Part shown: positions 15,301-23,062 of the stretch, piece after piece
Numbering within the stretch: the stretch's first letter is position 1
Layout of the letters: each line of letters starts with the position of its first letter
Virus record (IMG/VR): IMGVR_UViG_3300046011_000346
Span: 1 to 23,369 of that record
Strand: one strand, 5' to 3'
DNA: 23,369 nt
Origin: a virus
Notes under the pieces: generated by a model
Seen by the model: only the letters and a program-made list of their open reading frames with translations
Told to the model about the DNA's origin: nothing
The model's database searches: none
Program-made: the position numbers and the translations under genes

Positions 15301-17564
15301 TTATTAAATAGGCTGTTCTTTACAAATGTCTCTGTTGAATCTGCAAGGAACTTTGAACCGAGAGACATAGTGGCAGCGTTCAAAGGCTCAAAGATAGAGT
15401 TCTTTGGAATATATGCTGGGCGGACAAGTTGTGCGAATGAGAATATCTTGTTACCAAACTCAAATGTTTGTCTACCAGCAGAAGTAAAGACATTCTGGCG
15501 TGGGTCAATAACGCCCTTTATTCTTGCTACTTGTCTTACAATTTCGCCCATTGGAATCAATGGTGTAGCGTTAGCCAATTGACGTTGAGTTTGAGGATTG
15601 ATTACAACCCTGTATCCACTTGGGTCCATAGCAAATGAATCCCGCTTGAGGTCGCCGTGATACTGACGCATACTTGTACTGAATTCTTCAACGAACGCTT
15701 TAGCCTGAACTCGGGTTAAACCCATACTATTGAGTGTGTCAATGGCTACATCGTCGCTCATCTTCTCAAAGAAAGCAGACCGAGCACCATCAGTCTTCTG
15801 CATTAGAGCCTGGTCAATAAGGTTGCGACGATAATCTGCAGCAGTTACGGTTGTTCCATCGGCTAATTTAACAGTCCTTTTGCCATCACGGAATAATGGA
15901 ATGTCATCAAGCCACGCATTGATTTCTTCAACTGCGTCACCTGGGCGTAGACCAGAGTGGCTTATAATTCCTCTAGGTAGTTTGCTACCAGTAAAGTGCA
16001 TTAGTACTGTGGCTGCTTTACCTTGAGCACCACCACCAATGACTTGTTGAACTATGCCGCCTACCTGACTATAATCGCGGACTTGAGTTCCTACAGAAAA
16101 CCTCTGACCAGTTTCACGAATCTTTGCTACAGCCCCACGACCAACTGGTGTTTTAACTAGAGGAATTACTGGCTCTATTGGTTTATAGGCAGTGCCTAGC
16201 ATACGAGGCTCTGGCAAGAACTGTCCTGATTGGATGTCATACTCATCGCGCATAAACGCATCAAAGATGTCCCGAGTTTCAGGATTCTTGGCAATAGCAT
16301 CATCAAATGCTTTGCTCCAACGCTCTTTAGCCTGTTGGTTGTATGAAAGATATTGACCAGTCTTAATGTAATTAGACGCTATTTCTTCGCCAGCATTGGA
16401 TAGATACCAGACATCATCCATCTTCTTAGCGCCAGCAAGGCGCTCAATTGCTGGGGCATAACCCTTATCAGCAAGAAGAAGGTCACGAACAAAGTTCGGG
16501 TCATTAGTATCTTTGATTAATGTAGCCAAACGAGGGTTGTTTGTGTGTGGCTTTAGAATCCTATTAATTAAAACAATGTCTTGCGTGTTGGCAAGATTGA
16601 CAATATCTGAACCAAATACAGTCTGTTGCGTACCTGAGATATGGTCATCTGCTAGTTTCTCTAATTTAGAGATAGCATTAACATCATAAACATTTATCTT
16701 GTTGCTTAATCCAGAGGCTCTTGCTGCTGCCTTAAGTGCTGAAACAGATGCTGAACCTACGCCAACAATTGCTGCATTACCAACTAAGAAGTCAGTAAAG
16801 CCAGTTAACCAACGACCAGTTGTATTGTCAACAAAGTTCTTTTGAACATCATTATCGTCCCATAGATTAACTCGGTCAATATCAATACCGCCATCTTCTA
16901 GGATGGCATCTGATACTCCTGTAATATGAAATGGATTTAGATAAGACTTTGTGAGGGCTACGCCAAGTGAAACATTCTTGCTTCGCTCATATGCAGTTTG
17001 AATGTCACTTAGTTGAATACCTTTACCATAGGCATCGTCTTCAAACAATGGACTTTCTGGGTCAGTAAGAAGTGCTGCTGCTGAGATAGGGCGCTTAATA
17101 TAAGGGCTAAGTACCTTCTCTTCAAGTTTAGCCGATACTTGCAATAATGGGTCAACAGGAATTGCTGCTTCCGCTGCTGTCTTTGCAGCATATTCAGACA
17201 TACCATCTCTAAGAAGTTGGTTTAGGTCTGTGCCATAGTCTTGTGAAATATCAGCGGCAGTTTTGGTAACACCAATTCTTGCTCCAGCCTGGAGGGCTGT
17301 GGCACCAGGACCTGCGCCAGGCTGTGCGCCTAATGCTTGAAAAGGAGTTGTTATACCTTTGCCTAGAAAACTAAGTACCTTACCTGCTGGTTCAAGAACT
17401 GGAGATGCAACATCTGTTGCCTTCTTTGCTACACCAAGTGCAGTCTTGACATTTTTTTCGGCACTTCTTTTAAGGATATTAAATGGAGAAAGAGCATCAA
17501 CAACTTGTCTTGCTGCTTTTTCGTCGCCACCTAAAGCCTTCTTAAAGTTATCCCAAAATGCCAT
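12312..17564 (-). CDS. Giant virion protein, 1750 aa
   Basis: This is the largest gene in the window. The ATG abuts the stop of the 68-residue gene. The N-terminus is basic and amphipathic (AFWDNFKKALGGDEKAARQ), with GKVLSFLGKGITTPFQALGA and an Ala/Gly-rich stretch to about residue 100. There are hydrophobic segments at about 255-280 (FTDFLVGNAAIVGVGSASVS) and about 1308-1330 (FAGPAYAIPIAVGAIVSF). The middle has long charged helices, about 760-860, with KDKLRKKALKDEYRMYTQQ. The C-terminal third has aromatic-rich helices. Length and position suggest an internal or ejected protein like those of short-tailed phages, able to cross the host envelope. I searched by eye for RNA polymerase, lysozyme and peptidase motifs and saw none. 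Confidence 0.75.
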   Translation of the reverse strand: MAFWDNFKKALGGDEKAARQVVDALSPFNILKRSAEKNVKTALGVAKKATDVASPVLEPAGKVLSFLGKGITTPFQALGAQPGAGPGATALQAGARIGVTKTAADISQDYGTDLNQLLRDGMSEYAAKTAAEAAIPVDPLLQVSAKLEEKVLSPYIKRPISAAALLTDPESPLFEDDAYGKGIQLSDIQTAYERSKNVSLGVALTKSYLNPFHITGVSDAILEDGGIDIDRVNLWDDNDVQKNFVDNTTGRWLTGFTDFLVGNAAIVGVGSASVSALKAAARASGLSNKINVYDVNAISKLEKLADDHISGTQQTVFGSDIVNLANTQDIVLINRILKPHTNNPRLATLIKDTNDPNFVRDLLLADKGYAPAIERLAGAKKMDDVWYLSNAGEEIASNYIKTGQYLSYNQQAKERWSKAFDDAIAKNPETRDIFDAFMRDEYDIQSGQFLPEPRMLGTAYKPIEPVIPLVKTPVGRGAVAKIRETGQRFSVGTQVRDYSQVGGIVQQVIGGGAQGKAATVLMHFTGSKLPRGIISHSGLRPGDAVEEINAWLDDIPLFRDGKRTVKLADGTTVTAADYRRNLIDQALMQKTDGARSAFFEKMSDDVAIDTLNSMGLTRVQAKAFVEEFSTSMRQYHGDLKRDSFAMDPSGYRVVINPQTQRQLANATPLIPMGEIVRQVARIKGVIDPRQNVFTSAGRQTFEFGNKIFSFAQLVRPAYIPKNSIFEPLNAATMSLGSKFLADSTETFVKNSLFNNRNRFFAAVDKANIKDKLRKKALKDEYRMYTQQIEQAIDIADNAVSEWVEFFVDTTKRSPVTRADNLEIVKDNLRAAERLLANLEGRARDRAREFNTVREEVPTLYGLVRRTMYLKSLNDPKLAGDISAAELAITKAAGDINTLAPDLNKLNVSIKKAYDDIDKVLVDMGPSRKAVADEWSVADNRRIRRKGRQEEQGYVLTNGQSINIPRLESENHLGTSYKAEISNRHTREIELLGDKSFASRVGMLGRKTPNRITPVYDPAYFDELAYVVNNYMRGDVLIDQILSGRSRNDIIATWGVKRGGKTYAEEFGRDASDIIDMIDDQIAYVNRYLPTLEAKAAALQGEVRGNQLAQILGDKLERLTPINPLDNQYSTSIRDNKNLMEAFDRATSAAWAKLGAPENAIRWAWGSVEWRNRTTEKLNLLASQGYEVTTGTINSVRQAAAIEMVKEAEKTFYSIRRQNRAIFAARTVLSFPAASVSGLYRYTRFAAKAPTRMAGFLNSYYGAYNSFGVDKYGNPVDNPLDAEYLIVPGTKELGLKNGKGIMVGTRAINFIANFAGPAYAIPIAVGAIVSFKPEASTMVREAIDKTFGKIPGYSYEDLFPYGVNPDLGDAAIRTFTPAWARNAVQWITGDIGDREWLDTYASEWNYQMALYEMGIGKAPTEEIVAKQTSNKFREKFLWQFGSPLGSPAVIDMRPDSIFSTYYRASYDKYKAANMSDEEASQAALNDLNERAAVLGATQPFDKDRLYFGAKLKPKATYVVPTVEGYSRVWEDNAGLAKKLGEFDKNLIGLMTADLIGSESDPNISRILNKPGTRLPDGTTLNLPLKSIKDVENDIEVGKVWDVYVDYKDLLNKMAKEKGYASYASVPELREALQKYAQELTVYSPAWGRVYKNRVSQDSSYKYAWGLTQILKNDKFMEKHGNSQFWVHAKAMMKYRDDYAKLYKDAPSGYKSAVQNAWTEYVESVIDLLDPNLADIFDRYFLSDKLTEVGNE

Positions 17565-17771
17565 TTAGAACTCCAAGTAATCTGGGTTAAAGTTAGAAGG
17601 TTCTCCGCCTTTAACGTCTTGACCAGTGATTTCTCTAATAAAATTATCTCTATCTGTTGGGCTTTCCCAAGGAACCATTGACAGCATAAAAGCAATCCCA
17701 AAGTTGTCGTAACCTAGGGAGTTACCGAACTTATCTAAATGGTCAAAGAATGTGTTTTCTGTCCATCTCAT
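17565..17771 (-). CDS. Small hypothetical protein, 68 aa
   Basis: This 68-residue acidic and aromatic protein contains RWTENTFFDHLDKFGNS, FGIAFMLSMVPWESPTDRDN and NFNPDYLEF. The ATG at 17771 overlaps the previous stop (TAATG), and its TAA is immediately followed in the same frame by the ATG of the giant gene. No membrane segment or signal peptide is evident, although the AFMLSMVPW stretch is hydrophobic. The family is not recognised. The order (RGGF-type protein, this gene, giant protein) suggests a virion or assembly factor. Confidence 0.7.
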   Translation of the reverse strand: MRWTENTFFDHLDKFGNSLGYDNFGIAFMLSMVPWESPTDRDNFIREITGQDVKGGEPSNFNPDYLEF

Positions 17772-18277
17772 TACATTATCTCTCGCATAAGAGAGTTAAT
17801 CATTCTCTTGTATGAATCAGGTGCACCTGGAATACGGGCTGCGTTGAGTAGGTCTGGAAGATAACGCTTTACTAATTCAACATTTTCAATCTGACGATTG
17901 TTTGGGTTAAGGCTATTAGGTATTACTTCGCTACCGCGACCACCACCAAAATCTACGCCATCTGTAATAGGGCGGAACTCTTGTGGCTCAGAATCAAGTG
18001 GGTCAATAGCGCCAAGGAGGTCTGCAATACCAGCGCCACTTGGCAACTTAGATGCTGGATTTGCTGCATTTGCTGTACTAGCCACGTTACCACCTTCTGA
18101 AATTTGTTGAGATATAGCAGTATTCATTCCCTGAGTAAAGCCAGATGGACGAAGTTGTGCAGCCTTTGCTGCCTTTTCTGCTACAAACTTTCCTGATTGA
18201 CCATCTCCACCATCACCAGAAACAGAGAATGGATTATTTTGCTGCGCCTCAGGGCGAAATCCTCCGCGAACCATCAT
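17771..18277 (-). CDS. RGGF-type phage protein, 168 aa
   Basis: The ATG at 18277 overlaps the preceding stop (ATGA); a second ATG follows directly at 18274. The N-terminus MMVRGGFRPEAQQNNPFSVS, with a Gly-rich run GDGGDGQSGKF, recalls small proteins with RGGY..P....VSG starts coded after the portal in many actinophages, from memory. The middle (about 40-120) is low complexity and probably disordered. The C-terminal 40 residues form helices (ENVELVKRYLPDLLNAAR and YKRMINSLMREIM). Function unknown; a link between head components or a disordered assembly protein is possible. Confidence 0.7.
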   Translation of the reverse strand: MMVRGGFRPEAQQNNPFSVSGDGGDGQSGKFVAEKAAKAAQLRPSGFTQGMNTAISQQISEGGNVASTANAANPASKLPSGAGIADLLGAIDPLDSEPQEFRPITDGVDFGGGRGSEVIPNSLNPNNRQIENVELVKRYLPDLLNAARIPGAPDSYKRMINSLMREIM

Positions 18278-18501
18278 TTCTCCTCTGGTGTGTATGAATA
18301 TTCTTCAGCGCTCAATAGCATTCCTTTGGCTAACCAAGGATTCATATTGTCGCTAACGTCTGTCATTAAGTATCGAGTGCCCTCATAATCTGACCACTCG
18401 CTTACAAGAACCCATCCTGTGCAGATTTGGCTCTCTGAATCTTCTAACTCTTCGGCAAGGATACGCATTGCCTTGTCTATAGCCTCGTTAAACTTGCTCA
18501 C
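18274..18501 (-). CDS. Small acidic protein, 75 aa
   Basis: The start is GTG at 18501, overlapping the stop of the protease gene as GTGA. Residues 1-20 form an amphipathic helix (KFNEAIDKAMRILAEELEDS). Residues 26-60 contain ICTGWVLVSEWSDYEGTRYLM and NPWLAKGMLLSAE. The GWVLVSEW...G.R......PW..KGML pattern recurs in small proteins near the portal in actinobacterial phages, from memory. The function is unknown. There are no catalytic or membrane features. Confidence 0.7.
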   Translation of the reverse strand: MSKFNEAIDKAMRILAEELEDSESQICTGWVLVSEWSDYEGTRYLMTDVSDNMNPWLAKGMLLSAEEYSYTPEEK

Positions 18502-19034
18502 TTATATTGAACTTCTTCATAAAAGGGAGGCGCTGAATAAGCGCTAACCTTAGATGCAATCTCCATAGCCTGCATTGGTTCTGCTCCTGCGTAAAGAGCA
18601 CCTAATGCGAATGGACCACCGCTACCAATAGCGTATACGTTGTCTTCATTCTTCATTACCGATAGGTCTTCATCAACATCAAAGATTTCTCCACCGACTG
18701 AGATAAGAAACTGAAAGCGCATACCGTCTTTCTTATCCTCGTCAAAGTTGTAGCCATTGTCTGTAAGGCATTTGCGAAGTGATGGCATAACCTTGGTAAT
18801 CATAAAGCGATAGACGTCTTTTTTGTCTTTCGCTGTAAACTGTGGCGGGTTCCAAATGTTCTGCGCTATATCGCACGGAGCAACTTCTCCAGCACCAGCG
18901 ATAAGCAAAGCGCCTCGCTTAGCAATCTTTCTCATTACCTTGTGGGCATATACTCGACCTGAATCGTCAATAACACGACTATCAGCAACTAGCACGCTCT
19001 TATCGCCATATTCAATTCCGATAATCGTTGTCAT
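18498..19034 (-). CDS. Proteasome beta/HslV-like Ntn hydrolase, 178 aa
   Basis: This is a probable self-compartmentalising Thr protease. The N-terminus MTTIIGIEYGDKSVLVADSR aligns with HslV (TTIVSV...). Removal of Met1 would expose Thr2 as nucleophile. Asp18 and Lys36 (in VMRKIAK) match the conserved Asp17 and Lys33 of mature HslV, with a two-residue insertion. LLIAGAGEV (43-51) matches the glycine turn. NVYAIGSGGPFALGALYAG (132-150) matches the HslV GSGG motif with Ser138. The HslV-like C-terminal helix follows. Length fits HslV (about 175). It has no propeptide. It lies between portal and virion genes, so head-maturation proteolysis is an attractive role. No ATPase partner is seen here. Start is fixed by a strong AGGAGG site. 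Confidence 0.85.
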   Translation of the reverse strand: MTTIIGIEYGDKSVLVADSRVIDDSGRVYAHKVMRKIAKRGALLIAGAGEVAPCDIAQNIWNPPQFTAKDKKDVYRFMITKVMPSLRKCLTDNGYNFDEDKKDGMRFQFLISVGGEIFDVDEDLSVMKNEDNVYAIGSGGPFALGALYAGAEPMQAMEIASKVSAYSAPPFYEEVQYK

Positions 19035-19037
19035 TGT

Positions 19038-19045
19038 CCCCTCCT
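19038..19045 (-). promoter_or_regulatory. Strong ribosome-binding site of the Ntn hydrolase gene
   Basis: The minus strand reads AGGAGGGG, ACA, then ATG at 19034. It is one of the two strongest Shine-Dalgarno matches seen here and leaves the start as MTT, which matters because Thr2 is the expected nucleophile. Confidence 0.75.
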
Positions 19046-19048
19046 AAA

Positions 19049-20836
19049 TTATCGTCGTCGAATAGTTCTTACGCTTGCGTTCGCTTCTCCTGCACCTGTA
19101 ATGCTTGATAGAAGACTTAGAATGTCTGGTGCGCCTGCTGCTGGTGGTAGTTCTGGTGCTGCACCTGCTGGAAGAGCGCCTTCTACTGGAGCGCCTATGG
19201 GAGCAGGGGACGGTTGCTCAACCATTTCAGGGGCAACCCCAGCAGAAGGAACTTGTTCTGCAGCGGGGAATGCTTCTTCAATCGCATCCTCTAGGGCAAC
19301 ACCTTTCTGGCGAGCCTTGATAACTGCAGCAATCTTACGCACAATATCAGATGCGTCTCCACCCTGTGTAGCCATTGCTGGAATTGCTTGTGTGTAAGCA
19401 GTCAATGAACCAAGCAACGCTTGGCGCATATTTTCAACTTCAATCTTTTCAAGTTCTTGTGTGACGTTAACTGTGAATGGAAGTTCACGCATAGCCAAAT
19501 CTTTAGAGATAAGACCGCCACCGAGAGCCTGAAGCATAAAGATTAGACCTTGTGCTGGATTAAGACCAGCGAGCATTCCGTAACGGACATCTGCAGAGTA
19601 ATCACCTTTAATGTCTTTGACTGGGCTGTAGGTGATTTCATAAGGTGAACCAGCATCTACACCACGAATTGTCTTTGTCTCTGGAAAAATCTTTTCGTCT
19701 ACTTCAAAGCAAATCTGAATTACATCGCGTAGTGCACTAGCAAAGATTGCTTGAGCGCTCTTAACCTGGGTATCAAATGCACCCATAAGAGCCTGTACGC
19801 CTTGACCAGTAACAACTGAAGCGTCAATATTTCCTGTACGTCCTTCAGGATAACGTGCACCTACACGCATTTCTTGATTGAGCAATGTCTGCTCTGTGAA
19901 TGCGCCTTGAGGAAGATTAAGTTCTACACGACGAACGCCCGCTGGTGAGTTGGTGCGGATAATCGCATCTCCACCAAGCATAAGTTCTTGTACGTCTGTA
20001 GGCAGAACGATAGGAGCCTGAACAGATTTCTCTGCTGCTTCCATTGCAAGGAGAGCGAAGCGGTTGCGTAGCAACTGAATACCAATGATGTCATCGAATT
20101 GACCACGCATATCGCCATCAACAGATGGCTTCTTTGCGACAACAATCATCATCTTTCCAAGTGGATTCTTAGCAGTTGAAAGAACTAAGTTGCCCTTTGT
20201 TGGAAGATAAACAACCGATTGGTCTTTATCGTAGTAGCGAATCATCTCAACCTGTTGAGTCAAATCTTGCTTGTAGCGTAACTTGCCAAGCAGTTCGAAC
20301 TCAAATTCAGGGAACAAGGAAACAAGTTCGCCTAGTGTCATTGTGTATCGTTTTGCAAAAGCAACGCACCGTCCGTAGCGGTCGAAATCAGGGTAAGCAC
20401 CTATTGGGTTCTCTAGGCGTATGCGTGGCAGTTTTGCTTCTTCGTCGAGTTCTACTACGAACGGGACGAAACCATATGTGATGTACCAGTCTGCGCCTTG
20501 ATACATCTGTACAGATAAATCTGAGTGAGCAAAATAATTAGAGGCAATGCGAGTACGTGTATCAGCAAACTTACGAGCCCTATCAGAAACCGAATTCGCC
20601 GCGTTACAGTTAACCGCTGGTAGTGGAGCCATAACCTCTGAGAGGTCTCGCGCAACAATATCCACAAAATTTGCAACGACATTGGCATCTACCCCATCTG
20701 GAAAAAAGTCAGGGTATACAGAAGCAATCTGACCTTTGCGTACAGCAAGGACGTCAAGGTTGCGCTGGTCCCTGTCTACAGAGCGGTAGCGTAGAGACTC
20801 TACACGCGCTGCAATCTGCTCGATTGATAATGCCAT
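19049..20836 (-). CDS. Portal protein, 595 aa
   Basis: This forms the dodecameric DNA entry ring at one capsid vertex and docks the terminase. It follows the terminase by one small gene, as expected. The N-terminal part has RNLDVLAVRKGQIASVYPD, VVANFVDIVARDLSEVMAPL and MYQGADWYITYGFVPFVVEL, a pattern I associate with portals of actinobacterial phages. IRLENPIGAYPDFDRYGRC and later helices (EAAEKSVQAPIVL, TLLNQEMRVGARYPEGRTG, VVTGQGVQALMGAFDTQV) fit the wing and stem. The C-terminal part (about 515-595) is Pro/Ala/Gly-rich. The ATG at 20836 has AAAGGA upstream. No fused MuF or protease domain is present. Confidence 0.8.
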   Translation of the reverse strand: MALSIEQIAARVESLRYRSVDRDQRNLDVLAVRKGQIASVYPDFFPDGVDANVVANFVDIVARDLSEVMAPLPAVNCNAANSVSDRARKFADTRTRIASNYFAHSDLSVQMYQGADWYITYGFVPFVVELDEEAKLPRIRLENPIGAYPDFDRYGRCVAFAKRYTMTLGELVSLFPEFEFELLGKLRYKQDLTQQVEMIRYYDKDQSVVYLPTKGNLVLSTAKNPLGKMMIVVAKKPSVDGDMRGQFDDIIGIQLLRNRFALLAMEAAEKSVQAPIVLPTDVQELMLGGDAIIRTNSPAGVRRVELNLPQGAFTEQTLLNQEMRVGARYPEGRTGNIDASVVTGQGVQALMGAFDTQVKSAQAIFASALRDVIQICFEVDEKIFPETKTIRGVDAGSPYEITYSPVKDIKGDYSADVRYGMLAGLNPAQGLIFMLQALGGGLISKDLAMRELPFTVNVTQELEKIEVENMRQALLGSLTAYTQAIPAMATQGGDASDIVRKIAAVIKARQKGVALEDAIEEAFPAAEQVPSAGVAPEMVEQPSPAPIGAPVEGALPAGAAPELPPAAGAPDILSLLSSITGAGEANASVRTIRRR

Positions 20837-20858
20837 TGTATTCCTTTGTTAGTAAAAG

Positions 20859-21068
20859 TTAGCGCCAGCGATAAACTTTGTCTACACGCTTTTGGTCTTC
20901 AAATGTCTTGCGTGGTAGTGCAGTTGTACCTTTAGGAAGTAGTGATTGAGATGGGATGCTTGCAGTCATATCAGCACTTGGTGTAGACGGAGTGCGAGGT
21001 TTAGCAGCGTTAGGAGTTGATGAAGCGCTCCCCTTGATTGGTGTTCTTTTTTCTTGATACTTAGGCAT
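20859..21068 (-). CDS. Small basic, Pro/Ser/Thr-rich protein, 69 aa
   Basis: This short gene lies between terminase and portal, with GGAAAC before ATG 21068. The protein is likely disordered: KYQEKRTPIKGSASSTPNAA and TPSTPSADMTASIPS, then a basic end KTFEDQKRVDKVYRWR. Position suggests a packaging or portal accessory, but the sequence is not recognised. Low-complexity composition means weak conservation would be expected even if the gene is real. Confidence 0.6.
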   Translation of the reverse strand: MPKYQEKRTPIKGSASSTPNAAKPRTPSTPSADMTASIPSQSLLPKGTTALPRKTFEDQKRVDKVYRWR

Positions 21069-21077
21069 TGTAGTTTC

Positions 21078-22943
21078 CTATCCGTATATTTCTTGCCATT
21101 GTTCTGCAACGGCTTCGTCTAAATTAATTGTTGTACGTCGTTGAGTTTGTGCTCTAGTTGCCCAGCGATTTTGAACCCAACGTTGAGTTTGAGTTCCTGA
21201 TTGCATCATCTCGCGGATACGGATAACGGCGAACCATAAAGCCATCACGCAGTCGGTTGCGTTTCTTGTGTCAGGCTTCCAGGTAATCAATTGCTGAACT
21301 AGCGCCTTAAGACCTTCAGAGCCTTCGTTGCTAGGTAGTTCTATTAAATTGTTATCTTGGAATCTTCCATCTCTAAGAGAGCCGAAAAGGCTTGCCATAG
21401 AAGCCACACCAAAACTAGTATCCCACTTATTTTTACCAGTGAAGTGAGAGTTGAGTTGGCAGCCGTGCATTGACAGCCAGTTTCGCAATTCGTCATCGAG
21501 GGCGTAGGCTTTCTGGTGAGCGTTAATTTCAATACGTAGTTCTTGTGGTTTGTATCGTTGTACCCAATCCTCAATCAAGTATCTGATTTTCATAGGAGTT
21601 GGGTCGGTCATATTGATACAATCAAGAATATAAATCATTGAGTCAGCCTTGTTATAGGTTGCTATAACTGCTGCTGTGTTGCCCGTCATTGCTGGGTCAA
21701 GCCCTATAACGGTATACCCCTCGAGGTGTTGTGGATGACCTGGAGCACCTGGTTTAAGCGGTCCGCGCTTTCGCATACCGTTGACACATCCTGCAACTGC
21801 TGCTGGCGCAAAGATTGCGTCTTCAACGACGTCTTCTTGCTGATAGACCATAGCCCATACAGAGGGAGCAACTTCGCTTCTTCTTGTGAAGAGAGCGCCT
21901 CCATCCCACTTTGGGTATAGTCCTTGTTCATCAGGTTCATCATTCTCGCCTTCAGGGCGGTCTGTTTTTGCCCACAACGTTTTCCAGTTGGCAGGCTTTT
22001 CGTCAAACTCTAAAACGGCTGGCATCGCACAATAAGTGAAAGGCGATTTACCACCAGTCCAGTTAGAGCCGTCCCGTATCTGTTTGTATAAATCTACAGG
22101 GGCAACACGGGTTCCTACGATAAGGAGTTTCCCGTGTCGTCCCAAACGCGTGATAACTTCTTTTTGAAGCCATTCAATTTGCTTCTCCCACTCGTGGGCA
22201 TTGGAGTTCATCACGACATCGTCGAGGATAATCAGGTCGGCACGTGCACCGTAAATCTGGGAGCCAAAACCCAAGGCTTGAACCGTAGGGTCTTTCTCAC
22301 CAGAATCTCGACCTGAGCCAAGATAAATCATATCGGCGGACCACGTAGGCGAGTCCGCCTTATATCCACCATTAGGACCAAAAGCGGTCTGGAGTTTAAT
22401 CCAGGACGGATGGCTTAGTCTGGTCTTGATGGCTGAAAGGAACTTACGCGCCATACCCTGGGTCTTGGAGACCAAGATGATTCTGATGTTAGGGTTGGTG
22501 GCAATTCGGTAGGTGACGTAGTTGATGGTCAGTACCGTGCTCTTGGCGTGTTCAGGGGGCACGTTAATCAGAACTCGGTTATGCGCCCCTGGTTCGAATA
22601 TCATAGACGGGTGTAGCCAAGATGGCTCCCGTCCCTCAAGTAAATCTATCCAGGTTCTTTGGTGAGGAAAAATCTTAGTGTCAAGGAACTCTTCGGAGAA
22701 TTGTTCGAAGGAAATGTCCTTGAGGTTGGCTAGGTCAGCCTTGACCCCTTTGCCCGTTAGTCTTGCTTTGTCAGAGCGTTCTTTGAATTCAGGGTCAGCC
22801 ATCACCCATTGGCGGAAGGTCACTTCGTTTCGGTTAACCGACTCCATAGCCGCCTTGATAGTGCTACCTTGGCTCAGTTGATGAAGGACGCGCTCCTGGG
22901 CTTCGCCCTTTGGGATGTCAACTTTTCCCGATTTTCGTCCCAT
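21078..22943 (-). CDS. terL: Terminase large subunit, with small-terminase-like N-terminus, 621 aa
   Basis: This is the ATP-driven DNA packaging motor and nuclease. The variant Walker A motif VPPEHAKST lies at 128-136, Walker B LIILDD at 237-242 with catalytic Asp/Asp, and the coupling motif IVGTR at 275-279. The C-terminal RNase H-like nuclease domain shows GLDPAMTG (Asp416), LRIEIN (Glu472) and TDCVMAL (Asp564), the usual acidic triad. Residues about 14-62 look like a helix-turn-helix of the kind used by small terminase subunits (ERVLHQLSQGSTIKAAM, TFRQWVMADPEFKERSD). A separate small terminase gene was not found. The ATG at 22943 follows GGGGG with six-base spacing. The 621-residue length exceeds a typical 450-550-residue large subunit, fitting the N-terminal extension. 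Confidence 0.9.
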   Translation of the reverse strand: MGRKSGKVDIPKGEAQERVLHQLSQGSTIKAAMESVNRNEVTFRQWVMADPEFKERSDKARLTGKGVKADLANLKDISFEQFSEEFLDTKIFPHQRTWIDLLEGREPSWLHPSMIFEPGAHNRVLINVPPEHAKSTVLTINYVTYRIATNPNIRIILVSKTQGMARKFLSAIKTRLSHPSWIKLQTAFGPNGGYKADSPTWSADMIYLGSGRDSGEKDPTVQALGFGSQIYGARADLIILDDVVMNSNAHEWEKQIEWLQKEVITRLGRHGKLLIVGTRVAPVDLYKQIRDGSNWTGGKSPFTYCAMPAVLEFDEKPANWKTLWAKTDRPEGENDEPDEQGLYPKWDGGALFTRRSEVAPSVWAMVYQQEDVVEDAIFAPAAVAGCVNGMRKRGPLKPGAPGHPQHLEGYTVIGLDPAMTGNTAAVIATYNKADSMIYILDCINMTDPTPMKIRYLIEDWVQRYKPQELRIEINAHQKAYALDDELRNWLSMHGCQLNSHFTGKNKWDTSFGVASMASLFGSLRDGRFQDNNLIELPSNEGSEGLKALVQQLITWKPDTRNATDCVMALWFAVIRIREMMQSGTQTQRWVQNRWATRAQTQRRTTINLDEAVAEQWQEIYG

Positions 22944-22964
22944 CAGTTACCCCCGTTAAAACTT

Positions 22965-22993
22965 AGAATAAACGCCCTTTGTTAAACGGTCAG
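22965..22993 (-). promoter_or_regulatory. Possible sigma70-type promoter for the late operon
   Basis: On the minus strand CTGACC is followed by a 17-base spacer and TATTCT. Each hexamer matches four of six consensus positions. The -10 element lies about 20 bases before the terminase ATG, giving a short leader. The match is modest and phage-specific polymerases or other sigma factors are possible. Confidence 0.35.
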
Positions 22994-23007
22994 AATACGG
23001 GCACCTG

Positions 23008-23041
23008 ATATATATTATATATAATTATATATATTATATAT
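23008..23041. repeat. 34-bp AT palindrome
   Basis: This all-AT stretch is self-complementary around ATAATTAT, with one mismatched pair (23015 with 23034). It could extrude a cruciform or melt easily. Such elements are seen at origins and regulatory regions. Confidence 0.85.
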
Positions 23042-23062
23042 AGTCGCGTAGCCCGCAAGAGG

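Noticed and set aside
15232-15582. A 116-codon plus-strand frame inside the giant gene
   Set aside because: It lies wholly within a well-supported minus-strand gene and shows no start signal or recognisable domain.
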